Shown: positions 7,468 to 16,154 of the stretch, piece after piece
Layout: every line of letters starts with the position of its first letter
Position numbering within the stretch: position 1 is the first letter of the stretch
NCBI RefSeq assembly: GCF_000025345.1
Contig: NC_013757.1
Span: 930,001 to 994,000 of the forward strand
Direction: 5' to 3'
Origin: Geodermatophilus obscurus DSM 43160
Lineage (GTDB): Bacteria > Actinomycetota > Actinomycetes > Mycobacteriales > Geodermatophilaceae
DNA length: 64,000 nt
Made by a program: the position numbers and the translations under genes
Notes under the pieces: model-generated
Databases searched by the model: none
What the model saw: the letters and a program-made list of their open reading frames with translations, nothing else
What the model was told of the DNA's origin: nothing

Positions 7468-8910
7468 GTGGTGGGCATGACGGAGGACGGTCGGGACGGG
7501 ACGGTCCCGGGGTACCGGGACACCACGGCGCTGGACCTGCGCCGCGGCACTCCGGTCCGGGACGTGCCGGCCCCGTCGTCCGCCGTCGAGCCCGCCGCCG
7601 GGGCGCGCGTGCACGAGACGACGGCGATCGAGCCCGGCGCCATGCCGCCGCCGCCCGCCGCGGCCGAGCCGGCACCGCCGCGCAGCGTCGAGCAGCACCT
7701 CGACGAGATCCTCTCCGCTGTGCCGCAGCCGGACCCGATCGAGCTGGCCGTCCTCGACGCGCAGGGCCTGCTCTGCGCCGAGGAGGTGGTCAGCCAGCGC
7801 GCACTGCCGGCCTTCGACCAGGCCGCGCTCGACGGCTATGCCGCCCGCGCGATGGACGTCGAGGGCGCCAGCCCCGCCGAGCCGGCCCGGCTCTCGGTGG
7901 TGGGCGAGACCGTCGCCGGCCCCACCGGCCCGGCGTCGATCGGTCCGGGCATGGCGCAGAAGGTGGCTGCCGGCGCGATGCTGCCGGCCGGCGCGGACGT
8001 CGTCGTCCCGGCGGTGTGGACCGACGGCGGCATGGCGGAGGTCGCCGTGCACGCCGGTCCGGATGTCGGCAGCTACGTGCGCCGGGCGGGGGACGACGTC
8101 GCGCCGGGCACCACCGCAGTACAGGTGGGCACCCCGATCGGCCCGGCCCAGATCAGCCTGCTCGCCGCGGTCGGCCGCGACCGGGTGCAGGTGCGGCCGC
8201 GCCCGCGGGTCGCCGTCCTCTCCGCGGGGAGCGAGCTCGTCGACATCAGCACCCAGCCAGGCCCCGGCCAGGTCGTCGACGTCAACAGCTACGCGCTGGC
8301 CGCCGCCGCGCGCGACGCCGGGGCCGAGGCCTACCGCTGGGGCATCCTCCCCACCGAACCCCGGCGGCTGTCGGAGGTGCTGGAGAGCCAGCTGCTGCGC
8401 AGCGACCTGCTGCTCATCGCCGGCACCTTCGCCAGCGAGGGCGACGTGGTGCAGGAGGCGCTCGCCGAGCTCGGCCCCCTGCAGTTCTCGCAGCTGACGA
8501 TGCACCCCGGGCCGGTCCAGGCCTTCGGCCGCCTCGGGCGGGACTCGGTGCCGGTCATCTGCGTGCCCGGCGAGCCGGTCGCCGCGCTGGTCGCCTTCGA
8601 GGTGTTCGTGCGCCCGGCCATCCGGATGATGCTCGGCAAACGCCAGCTGTTCCGGCGCACGGTGCAGGCGATCGCCGCCGAGCGGCTGCTCTCCCCGCTG
8701 GGCTACCGGCAGTACCTGCACGGGCAGGTCATGCGCCACCCGGACGGCGGCTACGTGGTGGAGCCGCTCGGGGACGGCAGCGGTTCCAGCGAGGAGGCGA
8801 TGCTGGCGCGGATGGCGCGGGCCAACTGCCTCGTCGTGGTCGACGAGGACGTCACCGAGGTGGCCGCAGGCGGGCTGGTCACCGTCATACCCCTGCTGCT
8901 CGGCGGCTGA
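7468..8910 (+). CDS. glp: Glp, gephyrin-like MoeA paralogue (cell division)
   Basis: 480 residues against about 400 for MoeA; the extra part is a Pro/Ala-rich N-terminal tail of about 70 residues. The MoeA fold is intact but key motifs differ from molybdotransferase consensus: FDQAALDGYA replaces the usual DNSAMDGYA, AGTFASEGD stands where SGGVSVGD is expected, and VPGEPVA replaces LPGNPVS. In Corynebacterium a protein of this class (Glp) has been shown to bind FtsZ and a membrane receptor GlpR and to link division with polar growth. Gene order galU-glp-rimJ-glpR is the same here. A residual role in molybdenum cofactor synthesis cannot be excluded. Start is uncertain among GTG 7468, GTG 7471 and ATG 7477. 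Confidence 0.75.
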   Translation: MVGMTEDGRDGTVPGYRDTTALDLRRGTPVRDVPAPSSAVEPAAGARVHETTAIEPGAMPPPPAAAEPAPPRSVEQHLDEILSAVPQPDPIELAVLDAQGLLCAEEVVSQRALPAFDQAALDGYAARAMDVEGASPAEPARLSVVGETVAGPTGPASIGPGMAQKVAAGAMLPAGADVVVPAVWTDGGMAEVAVHAGPDVGSYVRRAGDDVAPGTTAVQVGTPIGPAQISLLAAVGRDRVQVRPRPRVAVLSAGSELVDISTQPGPGQVVDVNSYALAAAARDAGAEAYRWGILPTEPRRLSEVLESQLLRSDLLLIAGTFASEGDVVQEALAELGPLQFSQLTMHPGPVQAFGRLGRDSVPVICVPGEPVAALVAFEVFVRPAIRMMLGKRQLFRRTVQAIAAERLLSPLGYRQYLHGQVMRHPDGGYVVEPLGDGSGSSEEAMLARMARANCLVVVDEDVTEVAAGGLVTVIPLLLGG

Positions 8911-8918
8911 GCGGCGCA

Positions 8919-9539
8919 GTGGTCGACCCCGCCCTGCGGCCCGGGTGGCCCGCGCACCTGGTCTGGGGCCCGGTCGAGCTGCACCCGCCGCGCCGGCGGG
9001 ACGCCGAGGAGTGGAGCCGGGTCCGGCGGGCCAACGAGGCCTGGCTGGCGCCCTGGGAGCCGACCGCGGCCGGGCCGTGGGCGGCGCGGCACACGCCGGC
9101 GGCGTACCGGGCGATGCGGCGGGCGGTGCTGCGCCGGGCCGCGATGGGCATGTCGCTGCCGTTCGTCGTCCGGGTGGAGGGTCGGCTGGCCGGGCAGGTG
9201 ACCATCGACAACGTCGTCCGCGGCGCGCTGCGCTCGGGCAACCTCGGCTACTGGATCGACCGCGCCGTCGCCGGCCGGGGGGTGGCCTCGCTGGCCGTGG
9301 CGCTGGTCTGCGACCACGCCTTCGGGCCCGCCCGGCTGCACCGGCTGCAGGCCGACATCCGCCCCGAGAACGCGCGGAGCCGGGGGCTGGTGCACCGCCT
9401 GGGGTTCCGTCACGAGGGCCTGCTGCGCCGGTACCTGGACATCGACGGCGACTGGCGCGACCACGACACCTTCGCGCTGCTGGCCGAGGACGTGCCCGGC
9501 GGCGTGGTCGCCCGCTGGCAGTCGCGCCTACCACGCTGA
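8919..9539 (+). CDS. rimJ: GNAT N-acetyltransferase, RimJ/RimL type
   Basis: 206 residues. The GNAT core is visible: LGYWIDRAVAGRGVASLAV is the acetyl-CoA binding motif A (Q/RxxGxG/A form, here RGVAS), and LQADIRPENARSRGLVHRLGF is the RimJ/RimL motif B ending. Family members acetylate N-terminal residues of ribosomal or other proteins. It starts 8 bases after the glp stop, so it is co-transcribed with glp and lies between glp and glpR as in mycobacteria. Whether the acetylase acts on division proteins is unknown. The frame is open far upstream; GTG 8919 is chosen from the alignment-like start and the spacing. Confidence 0.85.
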   Translation: MVDPALRPGWPAHLVWGPVELHPPRRRDAEEWSRVRRANEAWLAPWEPTAAGPWAARHTPAAYRAMRRAVLRRAAMGMSLPFVVRVEGRLAGQVTIDNVVRGALRSGNLGYWIDRAVAGRGVASLAVALVCDHAFGPARLHRLQADIRPENARSRGLVHRLGFRHEGLLRRYLDIDGDWRDHDTFALLAEDVPGGVVARWQSRLPR

Positions 9540-9560
9540 CCACCGGCGGAGGTGTGTCGC

Positions 9561-9572
9561 CGTGTCGACACG
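9561..9572. promoter_or_regulatory. palindrome CGTGTCGACACG upstream of glpR
   Basis: A perfect 12-bp palindrome lies 122 bases before the glpR start, inside a 154-bp gap that could hold a separate promoter. A second small hairpin (CCTCC...GGAGG, about 9622-9638) follows. No known regulator motif is recognised. Confidence 0.3.
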
Positions 9573-9693
9573 CCGCCGTTCCGGCACTCCAGTCACACGA
9601 CACTCATGACACGCCGTGCGCCTCCCTCGAACGGAGGAGTGCAGGCCGTAACTTCGCCCGGCAGGTGACGCGTGTGACGGGTGGTGTTCTCAG

Positions 9694-10398
9694 ATGGGTT
9701 CGGGTGTGCTGCTGGCCGCTCTGGTCGTGCTGTGGTTCGTCGTGCTGGTGCCCATGGTGGTGACCCGCGGTGACTCCTCGGCGGTCCGCTCCACGGGGGC
9801 GGACGCGGGCCGGACGTTGCAGCGGCGGCGGGCGGTCGACCCCGCCGTCTTCGCCGAGACCGAGCGGGTCTCGATCGACCGGGCCGCGCTGCTGACCTCC
9901 GGTGAGCTGCGGGTCGACGTCCACGCCGTCCGCCGCCGCACGCTCGCCGGCCTGGTGGCGCTCACGCTGCTGGCGCTGGTGGGCGCGCTGGTCTGGAGCC
10001 CGTGGCTGTGGATCGCGCAGGGCGTGCTCGACCTCGCGGTGGTCGCCTACCTGATGGTGCTGCGGGCCGCTGCCCGCCGGGAGCGGCTGGCCGCCCGCCG
10101 CGCCGCCCGGGCCGCTGCCCGCACCGCGCGCCGGCCGGCAGCCCGTCCGATCCCGGCACCCCGTCCGGCCCCCGCCGAGGAGGCGCCGGCCGCGGAGGTG
10201 CACCACCACACCGTCGGCCTGCCGCACCCGAGCCTGCCGCTGGCGCCGGTGCACCCGCTGCGCCCCGGCCGGGTCGTGGCGGCCCGCACCGCCGCTCCGG
10301 CCGGCTGGCAGAACAGCGCCGTCGTGGGCCTGGACGACGACGACATCGGTTTCGCCGACATCGACGTCTACCAGCCGCGCCGGGTCGCCAACGGTTAG
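9694..10398 (+). CDS. glpR: GlpR/SepX membrane receptor for Glp
   Basis: 234 residues. One hydrophobic segment at the very N terminus (about 4-24, GVLLAALVVLWFVVLVPMVV), and a second hydrophobic block at about 87-125 long enough for two helices. This is followed by an Arg/Ala-rich basic stretch, a Pro-rich linker and a conserved acidic C-terminal tail (VVGLDDDDIGFADIDVY). This architecture and the position two genes after glp match SepX of Streptomyces and GlpR of Corynebacterium, which recruit Glp and contact FtsZ and DivIVA/Wag31 at division sites. It would act in the cytoplasmic membrane. Identification is by context and topology, without an alignment. Confidence 0.72.
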   Translation: MGSGVLLAALVVLWFVVLVPMVVTRGDSSAVRSTGADAGRTLQRRRAVDPAVFAETERVSIDRAALLTSGELRVDVHAVRRRTLAGLVALTLLALVGALVWSPWLWIAQGVLDLAVVAYLMVLRAAARRERLAARRAARAAARTARRPAARPIPAPRPAPAEEAPAAEVHHHTVGLPHPSLPLAPVHPLRPGRVVAARTAAPAGWQNSAVVGLDDDDIGFADIDVYQPRRVANG

Positions 10399-10455
10399 AG
10401 GACCACCCTTCCCCCCACGCCTCGCAAGCTCGGCGCGGGCCCCTGAAGGGTGGCC
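10399..10455 (+). repeat. intergenic hairpin element, copy 1
   Basis: Outer stem CCACCCTTC/GAAGGGTGG, inner stem CGCC/GGCG, loop TCGCAAGCTC. It begins immediately after the glpR stop and may serve as its terminator. Compared with the other copies, the outer stem bases differ but still pair. Confidence 0.7.
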
Positions 10456-10500
10456 GGCATGGCTCGCCGCCCCGGTCGTGGCGGCGGCGGGGGCGGGCGG

Positions 10501-10506
10501 TAAGCT
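10501..10506 (+). promoter_or_regulatory. -10 element TAAGCT of the tRNA-Ala gene
   Basis: TAAGCT lies 12 bases upstream of the mature tRNA 5' end, giving a short 5' leader for RNase P. Confidence 0.45.
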
Positions 10507-10518
10507 CGTCTCCCGTCA

Positions 10519-10594
<76 letters not shown>

Positions 10595-10604
10595 CCGACA
10601 CCCA

Positions 10605-10640
10605 GAGAGCCCCGCCCGGTCCGTCCGGTGCGGGGCTCTC
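10605..10640 (+). terminator. hairpin after tRNA-Ala
   Basis: A perfect 11-bp stem (GAGAGCCCCGC/GCGGGGCTCTC) with a 14-base loop begins 12 bases after the tRNA and lies between it and the convergent PRC-barrel gene. Confidence 0.7.
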
Positions 10641-10656
10641 CGGCGTGCTGCCCGGG

Positions 10657-11544
10657 TCAGGGGTGGGTGGACGTCCGGATGGTGTGCGACGCCGCACGGG
10701 TCGCGTGACGCAGCTGCTCGGCTCCCAGCAGCGCCCGGTGCCGCACCGACTCGGCGGTCGCGGCCACGAGCGGGGCCGCCGTACGGGCGACGTGCCGGGC
10801 CCCCTCACCGGCCAGCAGCGCCCGGTGCCGTGCCGACTCTGCAGCGGTGACCGCGAGCGGGGCGGCCGTGCGGGCGACGTGCCGGGCCCCCTCACCGGCC
10901 AGGACCGCCCGGTGCCGTGCCGACTCCGCGGCCGCGGCGGCGATCGGGCCGGCCGTCCGCGCGGCGTGCCGGGCACCCTCCCGCGCCTGCACGGAGACGG
11001 CGCGGACCTGCCCGGCGACCAGCTCGGCGCGGGACGGCGGGCGCGGCGCCCACGGGCGGCGTGCCCACAGCCGCCGGGACCACGGCTGCCGGACGACCGG
11101 ACGCCGAGAGCGGGCCCGCACGACGCCGATGCCCGCCACCGCGGCCAGGGCACCCGCGGCGAGCACGGTGCCGCGACCGGTCGACCCCGAGGCGTCCGCA
11201 GCGGCGGGCAGCAGGGTCTCCGAGCTCTCGCTCGACGCCTCGATCCCGTAGTGCCGGTAGAGGTCGGCCTCCTGGTCCGTGGACAGCGCCCGCGCACCGC
11301 CGACCGATGGCGCGGCCGTGACCTGGGCGCGGGTCACCGCGACCGTCACCCGGCCGCCCGAGCCCTCGGCGTCCAGCGCCGGGACGACGGCACTCGCCCC
11401 CTCGACCTCGACGTACACCCACTCCGGCCGGCCGGTGGACTCGTCCGCGAGGACGGCGGTGACGGCGCCGAGCTCGGTCCCCTCACGGTCGACGACGGTC
11501 CAGCCGACCCACTCCCTGGCCTCGTCGCGTGCTGGTAGGCCCAT
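10657..11544 (-). CDS. PRC-barrel domain protein with 29-residue helical repeats
   Basis: 295 residues. Residues 1-75 form a PRC-barrel (WVGWTVVDREGTELGAVTAV, EWVYVEVEG), a small beta fold found in RimM and in stress-related or sorting proteins. A second half-barrel-like piece ends with EADLYRHYGIE. A single hydrophobic stretch follows (about 128-143, TVLAAGALAAVAGIGVV), then Arg-rich residues and three copies of a 29-residue Ala-rich unit (AGEGARHVARTAAPL, AESARHRALL), perhaps amphipathic helices. ATG start with GAGG upstream. Divergent from the SipW cluster. Role unknown; membrane-attached with a repetitive tail is inferred. Confidence 0.75.
   Translation of the reverse strand: MGLPARDEAREWVGWTVVDREGTELGAVTAVLADESTGRPEWVYVEVEGASAVVPALDAEGSGGRVTVAVTRAQVTAAPSVGGARALSTDQEADLYRHYGIEASSESSETLLPAAADASGSTGRGTVLAAGALAAVAGIGVVRARSRRPVVRQPWSRRLWARRPWAPRPPSRAELVAGQVRAVSVQAREGARHAARTAGPIAAAAAESARHRAVLAGEGARHVARTAAPLAVTAAESARHRALLAGEGARHVARTAAPLVAATAESVRHRALLGAEQLRHATRAASHTIRTSTHP
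10729..10989. repeat. three tandem 87-bp repeats inside the PRC-barrel gene
   Basis: Units start at 10729, 10816 and 10903 with an exact 87-bp period, each beginning near CAGCGCCCGGTGCCG and containing GCGACGTGCCGGGC. Units 1 and 2 are closest to each other; unit 3 is more diverged. The period is a multiple of three and adds 29 residues per copy. Confidence 0.85.
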
Positions 11545-11706
11545 GGCCGCCTCCTCGTTCGGTCGCCGGTCGGGACCCGCGGCGGTGTCTTCGCCGGTCG
11601 GGCTCCCCGCGGACGGGGCTACCCGCGAGGCCCGGCCGCAACCCGGTCGGCGGGTCGTACGGCTGTCCTGCGCCCGCTGGCGAGGTCAGGGCGTGGCCGT
11701 GTCCAC

Positions 11707-11720
11707 CACCCGATCGGGTG
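11707..11720. promoter_or_regulatory. palindrome CACCCGATCGGGTG in the SipW-cluster upstream region
   Basis: A perfect 14-bp palindrome lies 100 bases before the first secreted-protein gene, in the 276-bp gap between divergent genes (11545-11820). The rest of that gap shows no gene and no clear -10/-35 pair. The palindrome is the best operator candidate for the cluster; regulator unknown. Confidence 0.35.
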
Positions 11721-11820
11721 AGGGGATCGGCCCGGCTCCTCAGAGGTCCGACGGTGGTGTCGATCAACCGTGTGTCGAAGACGCAGGCCGCTGCGTCCCA
11801 CCGCCGACGGAGGAGTCGCC

Positions 11821-12477
11821 GTGCACCACCGCGCCCGCCGGGCCCGTCGCACCGCCCTCTCCGTGGCGGTGCCCGTGGGCCTCGTGACCAGCCTGGCCCT
11901 GACCTGGGGCTCGACCCACGCGGCCTTCTCCGCGAGCACCGGCAACGTCGGCAACTCGTGGCAGACCGGCAGCGTCGTCCTCAGCCACAGCGCGAGTGGT
12001 TCGGCCCTGTTCACCAGCGCGAGTGACGGTGCCCTCAAGCCCGGGTCGAGCCGGTCGCGCTGCATCCGGGTCGACTACACCGGGGACCTGGCTGCGGACA
12101 TCCGCATGTACGCCGGGACGCCGACCAGCGGTGCCACCACGCTGGACCCCTACCTCGTGATGAGCGTGGAGCGGGGCGCCGACGTCACCGCGTCGACCAC
12201 GGTCGCGGCCGACTGCACCGGGTTCACCCCGACTGCCACACCGACGTTCCTCTACAACACCGCGCAGGCGAACGCCTCCGGGGCGGACTCCTCGCGGACG
12301 CTGGCCCACCTCAAGGCCACCCACCCGGACTACGGCAACGGCGTGCTCGTCAGCGCAGCCACGGCGCCGAACACGCACATCACCCTCCGGATCAGTTACA
12401 CCGTCAAGGACGACAACGCGGCGCAGACCACCCAGTCCAGCGCCACGTTCACGTGGGAAGCGCGGAACACCCCGTGA
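11821..12477 (+). CDS. secreted protein with SipW-type signal peptide (TasA/camelysin-like)
   Basis: 218 residues. The N terminus has Arg-rich residues, a hydrophobic core (ALSVAVPVGLVTSLALTWG) and then THAAFSASTGNVGNSW, the pattern that marks SipW-processed precursors (A-F-S-A-S-T-x-N). The mature part is a predicted beta protein with one cysteine pair candidate (Cys in SRCIRVDY and ADCTGF) and the motif YLVMSVERGAD shared with the third gene of the cluster. GTG start with GGAGGAG 6-9 bases before it. Its stop overlaps the signal peptidase start (GTGA), so processing enzyme and substrate are translated together. Likely exported surface or fibre subunit; that is inference from family and context. 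Confidence 0.72.
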   Translation: MHHRARRARRTALSVAVPVGLVTSLALTWGSTHAAFSASTGNVGNSWQTGSVVLSHSASGSALFTSASDGALKPGSSRSRCIRVDYTGDLAADIRMYAGTPTSGATTLDPYLVMSVERGADVTASTTVAADCTGFTPTATPTFLYNTAQANASGADSSRTLAHLKATHPDYGNGVLVSAATAPNTHITLRISYTVKDDNAAQTTQSSATFTWEARNTP

Positions 12478-13142
12478 CCGGGCCCGCAGTGATCGACAGC
12501 ACCCCCCGCTCACGCGTGCCCGGACCCGCGGTCCCGGAGCGGGGCCTGCGACCGGCCGCCGTCCTCCGCGTGGTCGTCGCCGCCGTCCTGGTGACCGTGG
12601 CCGGCCTGGTCTTCCTCGCCCTCGCTCCGCGGCTCGTCGGCTTCCAGGGGCACGTGGTCGTCTCCGGCTCGATGGAGCCGCGGCTCTCGCCCGGTGACGT
12701 GGTGCTGACGCGTCCGGTGCTCCCGCAGGACCTGCAGCCGGGACAGGTGCTGCTCTTCCCCGATCCCGAGGGGACCGACCGGCTGCTGCTCCACCGCCTC
12801 GTCTCCTTCGACGAGCGGGGGGACCTCATCACGCGGGGCGACGCCAACCAGAGCAACGACAGCACCCACGTGCCGGCCTCGAGCGTCATCGGCGAGGCGC
12901 AGCTGCGGGTGCCCCACGTCGGGCTCCCCGCGTACTGGCGGCTCACCGGGCAGTGGGGCCACCTGGGTGGGCTCGCCGCCCTGCTCGCGGCAGCGGCCGT
13001 CTCCACCGTCAGCGGGACCGGCAGCCGGGTCAGGGGTCCGCGGGGCCTCACCAGCGCCGACCGGCTCGCGGCCGCCCCGGCCCCGGACCACGTCGTCCGC
13101 CGCGTCGGGCTCCCCCCGGTGCCCCTCGCCGGTCGCCACTGA
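12474..13142 (+). CDS. sipW: SipW-type (ER-type) signal peptidase I
   Basis: 222 residues. A first transmembrane helix (about 33-52, AAVLRVVVAAVLVTVAGLVFL) is followed by VVVSGSMEPRLSPGDVV with the catalytic serine at about residue 66. LLLHRLVSF supplies a histidine at about 107 where the P-type enzymes have lysine; this is the ER/archaeal and SipW class. TRGDANQSND gives the conserved aspartate region. A second hydrophobic segment lies at about 165-180 (GGLAALLAAAAVSTV). It would cleave precursors outside the membrane. It is coupled to the upstream substrate gene and followed by three more secreted-protein genes, so it is likely dedicated to them. A housekeeping Lep is expected elsewhere. 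Confidence 0.85.
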   Translation: MTGPAVIDSTPRSRVPGPAVPERGLRPAAVLRVVVAAVLVTVAGLVFLALAPRLVGFQGHVVVSGSMEPRLSPGDVVLTRPVLPQDLQPGQVLLFPDPEGTDRLLLHRLVSFDERGDLITRGDANQSNDSTHVPASSVIGEAQLRVPHVGLPAYWRLTGQWGHLGGLAALLAAAAVSTVSGTGSRVRGPRGLTSADRLAAAPAPDHVVRRVGLPPVPLAGRH

Positions 13143-13298
13143 GCCGGCGCCGGGAACCGGTTGCCACTGGCGGTCGGTGGCCCGGTCCGGTGACCCGGCC
13201 GCCCCCCTGCTCAACATCCGCCGCGCGCCGCCGAAGACATCAGCTAGCCGGACCGGTTCCGCAGGCCGGACCGCGGCCTCGCCGAGGGAGGGGAGACG

Positions 13299-14353
<1,055 letters not shown>

Positions 14354-14357
<4 letters not shown>

Positions 14358-16015
14358 GCCGGACGCCTGCCGCAACACAGGGTTCCCTGGACAACCTCCC
14401 CCTGGCCGACCGCCTCCGGTGGCTGCTCGCCGTCCGCGTCGGCGTCGTCGTCCTCCTGCCCGTCGCGGCGTGGGTGGTCACCCGGACGGCGGAGACACCC
14501 CCGGTGGAGACCCTCCTCGTGCCGGGGGCGGTGCTGTTGGCCGTCGGACTCGTGCTGCACAAGCTGTCGTCGCTCGGCCGTCGCTGGGCCGTGGCGGCGA
14601 TCACGGTGCCGGTGATCCTCGACGCCGTCCACCTGGGGTGGGCGCTCTACGTCGCCGGGGGCATCTCCGGGCCGGTCGTGTACGTGATCGTCCTGCACGT
14701 CATCTGCGTCACGCTGCTGGGCTCCTTCCGCACCGGTCTGAAGCTCGCCCTGTGGCACTCCCTCGTGGTGATGTCGGTCCTCAAGGCGGTCGACACGGCC
14801 CTGCTGCCCGCGCACGGCGTCGTCCAGGGCTTCGACCCCCTGCCCTACGGGGTCTTCCTGGTCGCCGTCTGGGTGACCGCGATGATGACCTCGGGCCTGG
14901 GCGCGGTGAACGAGCGCGAACTGCGTCGCCGCCGCTACGACGAGGAGGCGCTGCGCCGGCTGGCGGGCGCCCTGCACGAGGCGGACACCGGCGCCAAGGT
15001 GGCCGAGGCGCTGCTCGACTTCACCGTCGACGCGGCCGACTCCCGCCTCGCCGCGGTGCACTGCCACGTGCCCGAGGGCAGCGCCGTGCCGGCGGTCGAC
15101 CTGGCCGTCCGCAAGCACCGGGACCACGACGCCGAGCCCCTGCGGGCGGTCGGTGCACCCCCACCGGGGTCGCTGCTCGCTGCGGCGGTCGACCAGGGCA
15201 GCACGTTCCTGGCGGCCGTGAAGGGCCCCGACCGGTGGGTGGACGACGTGCTCGAGGGCGCCCGTCGGGTGGTCGCCGTCCCGTTCGGCCTGGACGGATC
15301 CGGCAGCGGTGTCCTGACCTTCGCGGACGACGCACGCAGCGGCTCGCGCATCGAGCGACGCCGGGTGGGTGTCGCCGAACAGGCGGTGGCGCACGCGGCG
15401 ACGGCGTTCGCCCGCGTCGCGCTGCTGGAGCACCTGCAGGCCAGCGCGCTCACCGACGGCCTCACCGGGGTGGCCAACCGCCGGGCCTTCGACGCCGCGT
15501 TCGACCGGGAGCTGGCGGTCGCCGCCCGCAGCGGTGCGCCGGTGTCGATCCTGATCATCGACCTCGACCACTTCAAGAAGCTCAACGACACCTACGGGCA
15601 CCAGGCCGGCGACGACGTCCTGCGTGGTGTGGGCGCAGCCCTGCGGTCCTGCGTGCGGCCGGGCGACGTCGCCGCGCGCTACGGCGGTGAGGAGTTCGCG
15701 TTGATCCTGCCCGGCGCCACGGCGGACGACGCCGTCGCGGTCGCACGCCGGTTGCGCACGGTGCTCCGGGAGGTGGAGGCACCGAGGCCGATCACGGCGA
15801 GCCTGGGCATCGCCTGCCAGCACGGGGCCGGCCTGTCCGCCGCCGAACTGCTCGCCACCGCGGACACGGCCCTGTACGCCGCCAAGGCCGGCGGGCGGGA
15901 CCAGGCCCACCTGGCGGGTGTGGAGGGACCGGTCACCGGCGTCGCCGTCGACGAGCCGACCGTCGCGCGGATCCCCCTCCCGCCGGTGCCCACCAGGGCG
16001 CACGCGGCCCTCTGA
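14354..16015 (+). CDS. membrane-bound diguanylate cyclase with GAF-like sensor
   Basis: 553 residues. About six hydrophobic helices in the first 185 residues form a membrane sensor region. A GAF-like domain follows (about 210-350), then a GGDEF domain (about 365-525). The active site is RYGGEEFAL, a functional GGEEF variant, and RPGD five residues before it is an inhibitory I-site, so product feedback by c-di-GMP is expected. [16 protein letters not shown] is the substrate-binding region. Start ATG overlaps the upstream stop (ATGA), placing the enzyme in the same operon as SipW and the surface proteins. It should raise local c-di-GMP in response to a membrane or GAF signal. Ligand unknown. 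Confidence 0.9.
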
Positions 16016-16154
16016 TCGGAGGCCGTGGCGCTCCTCCCTCCCCCGGGGGTGGGGTGCGGTGGCCGGGTCGCGGAGAGCTCAAGCCCCGGGGGACCGGTGC
16101 CGATGCCTCGATGGGTCGCCCGCTGGCACGCGGGACCGGAAGGTGGGGATGACG
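16016..16154 (+). other. 139-bp leader between cyclase and the tandem secreted-protein genes
   Basis: The gap contains GC-rich inverted repeats, including CCCGC/GCGGG around TGGCAC (about 16119-16134). It lies where a separate promoter or regulatory leader would act. I could not match it to a known c-di-GMP riboswitch; the GCAAA-type conserved blocks of class I are missing. Strong GGAAGGTGGGG (16138-16148) serves the next gene. Confidence 0.3.

Noticed and set aside
7468..8910. Ordinary molybdopterin molybdotransferase MoeA
   Set aside because: Overall similarity would give this label, but three catalytic motifs are altered and the gene order matches the Glp/GlpR division locus, so Glp is the better call.
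16016..16154. Possible c-di-GMP riboswitch between the cyclase and the tandem secreted-protein genes
   Set aside because: The context is tempting, but the conserved GCAAA-containing blocks and the tetraloop-receptor pattern of class I are absent and no pseudoknot of class II is apparent. Only generic GC-rich stems are visible.
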